DNA of 64,000 nucleotides from Pseudomonas protegens (GTDB lineage Bacteria > Pseudomonadota > Gammaproteobacteria > Pseudomonadales > Pseudomonadaceae): positions 6,170,501 to 6,234,500 of the forward strand of contig NZ_CP031396.1 in assembly GCF_003363755.1 (NCBI RefSeq). The letters are read 5' to 3'. The notes under the pieces were generated by a model. The model was not told where the DNA came from. It did no database searches and was given only the letters and a program-made list of their open reading frames with translations. A program made the position numbers and the translations under genes. Below are positions 52,635-60,400 of the stretch, piece after piece (the stretch's first letter is position 1; every line of letters starts with the position of its first letter).

Positions 52635-53960
52635 GTGAACGATGCAAAAAAGACTGAGGCAATGTTTGCCAATCGTCCCGGCACCGATGCCCAGTTGCCC
52701 TGGCTCAACCAGCTCAACCGCCAGCGTCTGGCCGGGCCGGCGATGGAGAACAATCGCTGGCTGACCGAAGGCGAGGCCCCGGCGACACTCTGCGTGCACG
52801 CTGGCACCTACGAGGACCCGGTGACCGGGGCCGTGGGCACGCCGATATTTCCCAGCACCACCTTTCGCTTCAGCCAGTCCACCTACGAGTCGTTCCTGGA
52901 AGGCTACGTGCGTGACATTCCCACCTACAGCCGCTACGGCAACCCGGGGCAGTGGTCGGTGCAGTTGAAGGTGGCGGCCATGGAGGGGGCGCAAAGTGCC
53001 TTGGTTCTGTCATCGGGCATGGCGGCGATCGCCTCGACCCTGTTCGCCCTGACCAACCGCAATGGCCATATCATCTCTTCCTACGATCTCTACGGTGGCA
53101 GCTACAGCCTGCTGCACGCCGACATCAGCCAGGCCGGGCGCTCGGTGAGCTATGTCGACCCGCTGGATCTGCAGGCGATTCGCCGGGCGATCCGCCCGCA
53201 GACCCAGATCATGTTTTTCGAGCTGCTGTCCAACCCGCTGATGAAGGCCATCGATCTGCTGGCCATCGCTGCCTTGTGCAAGCAGGAGAACATTCTTCTG
53301 GTGGTGGACAACACCTTCCTTTCACCCATCAGTTGCCGTCCCCTGGAGTGGGGGGCCGATATCGTCATCCACTCGGCGACCAAGTACCTCAACGGGCACA
53401 GTGACGCCACCTGTGGCGCGGTTGCGGGCAGTCGCAAGCTGGTGGACCGGGTCTGGGCACAGCTGTTGCGCTTTGGCGGTAACCTGGACCCCTTCGTGTG
53501 CTTCCTTCTGGAACGGGGCATGAAGACCCTGGCCGTGCGCATGCAGGCTCATGCCGCAGGGGCCCGGCAGGTGACGCGTTTTCTCGAACGCCATCCACAG
53601 GTGACCGCGGTGCATTCGGTCTATGCCGAGGAGTATGCCCACCCCCATCTGTACCAGTACGCCGCCCAGGCCACCTGCGGCATGCTCGGTTTTGAGCTGC
53701 GGGGCGGCGATCCGGCGGCCCTGCAACTGCTGGAACACCTCAAGCTGATCACCTGTGCCACCAGCCTGGGCGGTGTCGAGTCGCTGGTGAGCCTGCCGTT
53801 CAACACCTCCCACAGCGGCCTGACTCGTGAGCAGCAGAAAAAGATCGGGCTCAACCCCGGGCTGGTCCGGCTGTCGGTGGGAATCGAGGACCCTGATGAC
53901 CTGTGTGCCGATCTCGAGCAGGCGTTGCGTCAGGTCTACCAAGGAAGGAGTCAGCCATGA
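52635..53960 (+). CDS. Cystathionine gamma-synthase-family PLP enzyme
   Basis: 441 residues from a GTG at 52635 (GGGAA upstream); an ATG 27 bases downstream is an alternative, and the open frame above the GTG crosses the hairpins and is not coding. Fold type I signatures are FPSTTFRFSQSTYE, YSRYGNPGQWSVQ, SSGMAAIASTLFALTNRNGH, VVDNTFLSP and the PLP lysine Lys250 in IHSATKYLNGHSD. The branch covers methionine gamma-lyase, cystathionine gamma-synthase and O-acyl-homoserine sulfhydrylases; in a biosynthetic operon it may perform gamma-replacement or C-S bond cleavage. The exact reaction is open. Confidence 0.87.
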   Translation: MNDAKKTEAMFANRPGTDAQLPWLNQLNRQRLAGPAMENNRWLTEGEAPATLCVHAGTYEDPVTGAVGTPIFPSTTFRFSQSTYESFLEGYVRDIPTYSRYGNPGQWSVQLKVAAMEGAQSALVLSSGMAAIASTLFALTNRNGHIISSYDLYGGSYSLLHADISQAGRSVSYVDPLDLQAIRRAIRPQTQIMFFELLSNPLMKAIDLLAIAALCKQENILLVVDNTFLSPISCRPLEWGADIVIHSATKYLNGHSDATCGAVAGSRKLVDRVWAQLLRFGGNLDPFVCFLLERGMKTLAVRMQAHAAGARQVTRFLERHPQVTAVHSVYAEEYAHPHLYQYAAQATCGMLGFELRGGDPAALQLLEHLKLITCATSLGGVESLVSLPFNTSHSGLTREQQKKIGLNPGLVRLSVGIEDPDDLCADLEQALRQVYQGRSQP

Positions 53961-55027
53961 GAAACGGAATGAACATCTCGGGCTTCAGTGAGATTGTCCA
54001 CGAGATCCAGCAAGAGCCGGCCCAGGCGATCTTCCGTTACGCCGCCTATGCGCACTGTTCGCCGGCCGGCGGCATGCTGGCCGGCGTGGCTCCGGCCTTG
54101 ATCGGCCTGTTGCGCGCGCCGCGGCATTTCGAAGTACCGATCCGCCCCAGCCCGGCGTTGCAATGCCAAGGGCTGCTGGACCCGGCCTGGCCCCAGGAAT
54201 TGGCCCTGGCGGCGCTCTCCGGCTGTTTCCTGGTGTCCGCGGTGTCGGGGTTTTCCGCGCGACGGACCACGGTCGATCATCTGTCCATGACCACCAGCGC
54301 GATCCTGCAGGAAGCGGCCGCTGCTGCTCCCCAAGTGCGCTACGAGATCCGTTCGGGCACCGACAAGAAGATCAGCGAAGCCCTGGAAGTGATCGAGGCG
54401 GTGAAGAGCCACAGTCCCAATCACCAGACTTTCGTCCAGCCCCTGGGGCTTTCGGCACGTCTGGTGGATGCCGAGGGCGCTGGCCCCTGGCACAGGTTTT
54501 GCCCCTTCGAGCAGGCGCCTGCGGATACTGCGGCGGTCCAGACCAAGACCCAGGCCCTGTCCCTGGATTGCCAGTGGCTCTATGGCACTCAACTGCGGGC
54601 GGACTTCGTCCACCAGGACCCTCAGGACCTGCGCAGCTTTCCTATCGACCAGCCCAAGCAGTTGGCCGGTATCGACTGGGGCCCCAACCCCCAGGAATAC
54701 CTGCTGATGGCGATTGCCGCCGATGTCCTGGCGCAGCTCAACCGTCGCCAGCAGTTGCCGGGTGCGGTGCACCTGGACGTGCGGGCCATGGTGGACATCC
54801 GCGGCATGTGTGAAGTGGCGCCGACCCCGGTTCACCTACAGGACATCGAGCTTGAACTGCAAGTCGAAGGCTGGCCGGCCGCCCAGTTGGCGACGCTGAT
54901 GCAACAGCTGGCGGCGAGCATCGAGGCCTCGGTGGTGTGTGCCCTGATTCGCCATCGGGTGGGTTTCGAGTTCCAGGTCGGTGCCCGGCCGCTGCCCGAG
55001 GATGCCCGCGAGTGCCAGCCATGCTGA
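53957..55027 (+). CDS. Tandem OsmC-like protein
   Basis: 356 residues. Two similar halves: the first has the OsmC-type helix QELALAALSGCFLVSAVSGFSARR (about 80-103) followed by VDHLSMTTSA, and the second NPQEYLLMAIAADVLAQLNRR (about 230-250) with VDIRGM and QVEGWPAAQL. The catalytic cysteine is present in the first half (Cys90 approximately) but replaced by Ala/Asp in the second, so only one site could be active. OsmC proteins reduce organic hydroperoxides through thiols; a sulfur-transfer or redox role on a pathway intermediate is possible. ATGA overlap with the PLP enzyme gene. Confidence 0.65.
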   Translation: MRNGMNISGFSEIVHEIQQEPAQAIFRYAAYAHCSPAGGMLAGVAPALIGLLRAPRHFEVPIRPSPALQCQGLLDPAWPQELALAALSGCFLVSAVSGFSARRTTVDHLSMTTSAILQEAAAAAPQVRYEIRSGTDKKISEALEVIEAVKSHSPNHQTFVQPLGLSARLVDAEGAGPWHRFCPFEQAPADTAAVQTKTQALSLDCQWLYGTQLRADFVHQDPQDLRSFPIDQPKQLAGIDWGPNPQEYLLMAIAADVLAQLNRRQQLPGAVHLDVRAMVDIRGMCEVAPTPVHLQDIELELQVEGWPAAQLATLMQQLAASIEASVVCALIRHRVGFEFQVGARPLPEDARECQPC

Positions 55028-55431
55028 ATCAGTCGACCCTGTGTTTCGCCACCCTGGCGGTTCCCGACCTGGCGGCTGCCGAAGCCTTCTATGTGCAGGT
55101 CCTGGGTCTGCAGGTCAGCCGGCGCTTTGCCCCGACCCGCTGGATCAGCCTGGATGTGGACGAGCAGGGCGGTGCCGGACTCGGCCTGATCGAAGACCCG
55201 CTGATGGCCCGACCGTCGCCGGCCAGCATGCTTGACCTGATGGTGCCTGAGCTGGATGCGCTGGTTGCCCGGATGCCGCCGCAGGTGACCCTTGTCGAGG
55301 CGCCAGGGCCGACCCTGTGGGGCAGTTACAAGGCGGTGATCGAGGACCCGTTCGGCAACCGCCTGGGCCTGGTCCAGTGCAGCCCGCAGGCCGCTGTCCG
55401 GGATACCGGGCAGCCGGGAAAGAACGAGTAA
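55021..55431 (+). CDS. VOC-superfamily (glyoxalase/bleomycin-resistance fold) protein
   Basis: 136 residues from the ATG at 55021, which overlaps the preceding stop by seven bases; upstream in-frame codons are non-coding. Pattern CFATLAVPDLAAAEAFYVQVLGLQ at the start and SYKAVIEDPFGNRLGLVQCS at the end (Glu residue in the metal-binding position) define a paired beta-alpha-beta-beta-beta fold. Members are metal-dependent lyases or isomerases, or binding proteins conferring self-resistance. Catalytic ability is unclear. Confidence 0.8.
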   Translation: MLNQSTLCFATLAVPDLAAAEAFYVQVLGLQVSRRFAPTRWISLDVDEQGGAGLGLIEDPLMARPSPASMLDLMVPELDALVARMPPQVTLVEAPGPTLWGSYKAVIEDPFGNRLGLVQCSPQAAVRDTGQPGKNE

Positions 55432-55440
55432 GGAGCTGGG

Positions 55441-56085
55441 ATGCTTAAGCAATATGAATGCATGAATGTACCGGACTGCGTTGCTGGCGATGGCGGCTTC
55501 GTGTCCGTGGTCTCCGGGCTGCCGCGCAGCGGCACCTCTATGATGATGCGTGCCCTGGCCAGTGCCGGCCTGGCGCCGCTGACTGACAACCTGCGCCAGG
55601 GCGATGAACGCAATCCCCATGGCTATTTCGAATGGGAAGCGGTCAAGTCCCGCGACGGCTACCTGGGGTGGATGGACCAGGCCCGCGGCCGTGCGGTCAA
55701 GCTGGTGTCGCGCTTTCTCCAGCACCTGCCAGCGACCCACGGGTATCGGGTGTTGTTCATGCACCGTGATATCGATGCGGTGATCCGTTCCCAGCGAGAC
55801 ATGGCCGAGCACCACAGCGGTCAGGTCTGGGGAGGGCAGGAGGTCGAGGAACTGGCGCGGCTGTATCGCGAGCATGTGGCCCAGGTGCTGGCATGGGTCC
55901 GTTCGCGGCCGAACATGCAACTGCTGGAACTGGATTATCAACGGGTGCTGCAAGACCCTGACGGCGAATTCACCCGGGTTGCGGCATTCCTCTCACCCTT
56001 GCCCCTGGCGGTGCAGTCGATGGCGGCCACCGTGGATCGAGGTCTGAATCATCAAGCGGCGATGGAGGCTGCGAGCCATGTCTGA
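55441..56085 (+). CDS. PAPS-dependent sulfotransferase-family protein
   Basis: 214 residues. The 5'-phosphosulfate-binding loop is SGLPRSGTSMMMRAL (25-39) and the 3'-phosphate motif is FMHRDIDAVIRSQRDM (about 101-116). The predicted donor is PAPS; the acceptor would be a hydroxyl or amine on the pathway product or intermediate. It is shorter than typical (250-300) and lacks some C-terminal structure, so a non-sulfating role is possible. AAGGAGCT precedes the ATG; its end overlaps the HAD gene by 8 bp. Confidence 0.85.
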   Translation: MLKQYECMNVPDCVAGDGGFVSVVSGLPRSGTSMMMRALASAGLAPLTDNLRQGDERNPHGYFEWEAVKSRDGYLGWMDQARGRAVKLVSRFLQHLPATHGYRVLFMHRDIDAVIRSQRDMAEHHSGQVWGGQEVEELARLYREHVAQVLAWVRSRPNMQLLELDYQRVLQDPDGEFTRVAAFLSPLPLAVQSMAATVDRGLNHQAAMEAASHV

Positions 56086-56749
56086 ATTGCCCATCCGTGC
56101 AGTCATCTTCGACCTCGACGGAACCTTGATCGACAGCAAGCAAGTGATTCGCGAGGCCTACCACGCGGCCCATGCCCAGGTGGTAGGGGCGGACGTCGAG
56201 CCACCACCGTTCAGCGAGTACTGCAAGCACCTGGGACGCAGCTTTGTGCAGATCATGAAGATCATGGGGCTGCCGGCGCAGATGCACCCGGTGTTCATGC
56301 GTGAAAGCAACGCGCGAATGCAGCGCATCCGCGTGTTCGAAGGCGTCGGGGGACTCTTGGCGAGCTTGCATGCCAGGGGCATTCCCATGGCGATCGCCAC
56401 GGGCAAGGACCATGGGCGCACGGTGGCGATTCTCGAGTACCTGGGCCTGCTGAAGTATTTCTCCTGCATCGTCGGCAGCGACGACGTGGCCAATCCCAAG
56501 CCGGCGCCGGACATGGCCCGGATGATTGTCGAACAGTTGCATCTGGACCCGGCGAGCTGCCTGTTCGTGGGCGATGCCCTGGCTGACCTGCAGTGCGGCC
56601 AGGCGTCGGGCATGCAGACCGCGCTGGCGCTCTGGGATCATCCCGGCGAGGAGATCCGGCGCTATCCCAGCACCTATCAACTGACTGCGCCAGGCCAGAT
56701 CCTGGCCTTGCTGGAGGTGGCTCGCCATGCCGACATTACTCCTGCTTAA
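56078..56749 (+). CDS. HAD-superfamily phosphatase
   Basis: 223 residues with the phosphoglycolate-phosphatase-like pattern: nucleophile Asp12 and acid/base Asp14 in VIFDLDGTLIDS, cap domain after ~20, Thr in IATGKDH, Lys in NPKPAPDM and the metal Asp in VGDALADL. It dephosphorylates a small substrate; together with the phosphodiesterase at the operon start it suggests a phosphorylated intermediate. Its 3' end overlaps the AroQ-like gene by 23 bp. Confidence 0.88.
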   Translation: MSELPIRAVIFDLDGTLIDSKQVIREAYHAAHAQVVGADVEPPPFSEYCKHLGRSFVQIMKIMGLPAQMHPVFMRESNARMQRIRVFEGVGGLLASLHARGIPMAIATGKDHGRTVAILEYLGLLKYFSCIVGSDDVANPKPAPDMARMIVEQLHLDPASCLFVGDALADLQCGQASGMQTALALWDHPGEEIRRYPSTYQLTAPGQILALLEVARHADITPA

Positions 56750-57161
56750 CGGCCCCAACCTGGGGCGCCTGGGGCTGCGCGAACCGCAGGTCTATGGCAC
56801 CAAGACCCTGGACCAGATCACCGCTGAGGTCACCGCGGTCGCCGCCTCCCGTGGCTGGACGGTGCTGGCCCGACAAAGCAACCATGAGGGCGAGTTGATC
56901 GACTTCATCGAGAGCCAGCATCAGGCCGAGGCGATGATCATCAATCCGGGGGCGCTGATGATGTCCGGCTGGGCCTTGCGCGATGCCTTGCAGGACTACC
57001 CGGGGCGCTGGATGGAGGTGCACATTTCCAACCTGTTTGCCCGCGAGAGCTTCCGTCACAGTTCGTTGCTGGCGCCCCTGTGCCACGGCTTCATTGCCGG
57101 TCTGGGCACTGATGGCTATGCCCTGGCCGCCGCGGCACTGGTGGGAGCCCGCCATGTGTAG
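56727..57161 (+). CDS. Type II 3-dehydroquinate dehydratase-like protein, divergent active site
   Basis: 144 residues of the AroQ fold. Matching M. tuberculosis numbering, Asn12 (here 11), Arg19 (18), catalytic Tyr24 (23), Asn75 (73), Asp88 (86), His101 (99) and Arg112 (110) are conserved. However, the substrate loop THTS is MMSG (78-81), so His81, a substrate contact, is methionine. The catalytic engine is present but the binding pocket is changed; it may work on a different small carbocyclic or hydroxy acid substrate, or be a shikimate enzyme copy. The start lies within the HAD gene and the end overlaps the next carrier protein gene. Confidence 0.83.
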   Translation: MPTLLLLNGPNLGRLGLREPQVYGTKTLDQITAEVTAVAASRGWTVLARQSNHEGELIDFIESQHQAEAMIINPGALMMSGWALRDALQDYPGRWMEVHISNLFARESFRHSSLLAPLCHGFIAGLGTDGYALAAAALVGARHV

Positions 57162-57465
57162 TGCAACGGCGGTACCGCTGCAGACTCAGGTGATGGACGA
57201 CGTGCTGGGCCTCTGCGCCCGTTTGCTGAAGGTGGCGCAGGAGCAGTTGCATGCCGGGCAGAACTTCTTCGCCATCGGGGGCAGCTCGTTGCAGGCCCTG
57301 CAACTGTGTGCACTGCTCGAACAACTGCATCCGCAACTGTGCGGCGAGGACGGGATTGACCTGACCCTGATCGTCGGCACCGCGACCCTCGGCGAGTTTG
57401 TTGCCGCCGTGCTGCAGGGGGCGGCCGGCCGGCGTGCCGGGGCAATCTGCGAGGGCGAACTATGA
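57154..57465 (+). CDS. Stand-alone peptidyl/acyl carrier protein
   Basis: 103 residues from the ATG at 57154. Carrier fold with phosphopantetheine Ser45 in FFAIGGSSLQALQL (38-51). The C-terminal tail after ~85 ends in acidic GAICEGEL, a length and composition suited to a docking peptide for the TubC-like domain at the N-terminus of the next protein (inference). Its start overlaps the AroQ-like stop by 8 bp and its stop overlaps the NRPS start by ATGA. Confidence 0.87.
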   Translation: MCSATAVPLQTQVMDDVLGLCARLLKVAQEQLHAGQNFFAIGGSSLQALQLCALLEQLHPQLCGEDGIDLTLIVGTATLGEFVAAVLQGAAGRRAGAICEGEL

Positions 57466-60400
57466 GCCAGGCGATGGCGACATTGATCGAGCATTGGGAG
57501 CAGCGCGGTGTGCACCTCTATGAAGATGGCGGGCGCCTGCGCTACTACTGCGGCGCAGACGGACTGCCTGAAGATATCCGCCATTTAGTGGGTCATGAGA
57601 GGAGTCGCTTGCTGGCGTACCTGGCCCCAACGGACCCACTGGCGTCTCACCTTGGCGGGCTGCGCCAGGCCTACTGGCTGGGTGAGCATTCGGCTTTCAG
57701 CCAGGGCAGTGCTGCCTATCTGCACCTGGTCTATGCCGGCGCGGTGCCCACGGCCGCGCAATTGCAAGCGGCATTGCCCCGCCTGCTGGCCTTGCACCCG
57801 ATCCTGGCGTACACCCTGGACGCCCAGGCCCCGCGCTTCAAGCCGCTGGTCGCGCCGCAGCTGATGGTCGAGCAGCAGGTCGCTGCAGAGGGGACGGACC
57901 CACGGCGTTGCACGGCCCTGGCGAACAGCGCCATGCCGATTGCGCCGTTGACCGCGGAGCAGCCGCTGTTTCGCCTGGTGCTGGTGGCAGGTCCCCATGA
58001 GCGCTGTTTGCATGTGGTCTATCGGCTGGCGCTGTTCGATGCCCCGGCGGTGCAGATTTTTATCGGTGACTTGCTGGCACTGGTCGCCGGAGACAGTCCT
58101 CTGCAAGCGCAGGGCTATGCCCCGGCGCAAGTCGCGGCGTGGAGCCGGGCCCAACGCCTGGCGCGTTTCAAGGCCCGGCACTACTGGCTGCAAAAGATTC
58201 CCCAACTGGCTGCGGGTCCGGACCTGCCGCTGGCTCGGCGTCGGCAGGCGAGTGCAACACCGGCGCGCTTCATCGAGCATCGGGTGGTCCTGACGCCGGC
58301 GCTGCAGCAGGCGCTGAGTGCGGCGGCACGGCATCATCGGGTGTCGCTCAATGCGGTCCTGCTGACGGTGTATCTGCAGACCCTGGCACGCTGGTCGGGC
58401 AGGACCACGGTGACCTGCAGCGTCATGTACAGCACTCGGACGCTGCTGGGGCCGGAGTTCGCCCGCACCATCGGCAATTTCGCCGATACCCTGCTGCTCG
58501 ATCTGCCATCCCAACCCCTGGCCTTTGCCGCCTGCGCCCAGCGAGTCCAGCAGGACCTGTACGGTGCGCTGCAGCATGCCGCCTACGATGGCGTGTCAGT
58601 GGTCCGCGAATGGATTCGCGAACACGACCAGCGTCTCGACAGCAGCGAGCCGCCGATGCCTTATGTGTTTTCCTCGTTGCTGGAAATGGACCTGCCGGCG
58701 CCACCGCTGCAACAGACCGATCACGCGATGATGACGCCGCAGATCTGGATCGACGCCCAGGCCTTCGCAAGCGAGGCGGGCCTGTGCCTGTCCTGGGACG
58801 AGCGCGAGGGCTTGTTCGAGCCCGGGCTTGTCGCCCAGGCCTTCGAGCATTTTCATGGCGCCCTGGAGCGCCTGGCCAACCAGCCGTCGACCTGGGAGCT
58901 GACCGAGCTGGCCTTGCCTGAGTCACTGCTGGCCCGGGTCGATGCCTTCAATCACTGCACGCGGCCGCTGCCTCGGCAGGCTCTGCATCAGGGCCTGTCC
59001 AGGCAAGCGGCGCTGCGCCCGGATGCGCCGGCGCTGTTGAGCGCTGGCAGCAGTCTGAGTTTTGCCGAGCTGTTGCGCCTGGCCAGTCGTCTGGCCAGCC
59101 ACCTGAATGAAAACGGCGTGGGGCCCAGTGACCATGTGGTGGTGCGCGGCAGTCGGGACAGCGCCAATGTGGTGGCGATCTACGCGGTACTGATGGCCGG
59201 GGCGACCTATGTTCCGGTGAGCAAGAGTTCTCCGGTGCGCCGGGTGCATTCGATCATCACCCAGGCAGCGGCCACCACGGTGCTGGGCGACGATGCTGCG
59301 GACATCGCGGCGGTGCTCGCATCGCCGGTGAACTGGTCGCTCGACTACCGGCACTGGCTGGCGTCGCCGGAGGCGCAGGGCGCCGCTATCGCACCGGCTT
59401 ATCCGGCGGTGGACAGTTCCCTGGCCTACCTGATGTTCACCTCCGGCACCACGGGCATGCCCAAGGGGGTAGCGGTCAGCCATCGCGCCGCGTTCAATAC
59501 CCTGCTGGACTGTCGCGAGCGCTTTGCCATCGACGCCCAGGACCGGCTGCTGGGGGTCAGTGAGTTCAGCTTCGACCTGTCGGTGTTCGACCTGTTCATG
59601 CCGGCATTGTGCGGCTGTGCGCTGATCCTGCCGGCCAATGGCGAGCGGGCCGAGCCCCAGGCCTGGCTCGACGCGGCACGGACCCATGGGGCGACTGTCT
59701 GGAACTCGGTCCCGGCGATCATGGAAATGGCCCTGGGCTACGCCAGGGCGGTGGGCCTGCCGACGCCGGCGGCGAGTGTGCGCCTGTGGATGGCCAGCGG
59801 CGACTGGATCGCCCTGGGGTTGCCCGAGCGCCTGCGGGAGCTTACACCGGGTTCGCGCTTCGTGGCCTTGGGGGGCGCCACCGAGGCGGCCATCTGGTCC
59901 AACTGCTTCGAGGTCCAGCAAGTGCACCCCGAGTGGCCGAGCATTCCCTATGGCCGACCGCTGAGCAACCAGCGGTTCTACATTCTCGACGCGCTGGGCC
60001 GGCGTTGCCCGCCTGGGGTCAAGGGCATGCTGTACATCGCCGGCGACGGCCTGGCAGCGGGCTACATCCATGATCGGCAACGGACCGAGCAGGCCTTCTT
60101 CATCGAGCCCGGGTTGCAGCAGCGGGTCTACCGCACCGGTGACATGGGACGGCTGCGAATGGACGGGGAGATCGAGTTTCTCGGCCGCGAGGACTTGCAG
60201 GTCAAGCTCAATGGCATGCGTGTGGAACTGGCGGAGATCGATGCGGTGCTGGGACGCGCCCCCGGGGTTGAACAGGTGGCGGTGTGTGTAGACGCTGCCG
60301 GGGCCTTGTACGGGTTTTTCGTCGCCGGTCAGCCGGCACCCAGTGGCCCGCAGTTGCTGGCCTTCGCGGCGCAGTACCTCAATCCCTACATGCTGCCGGT

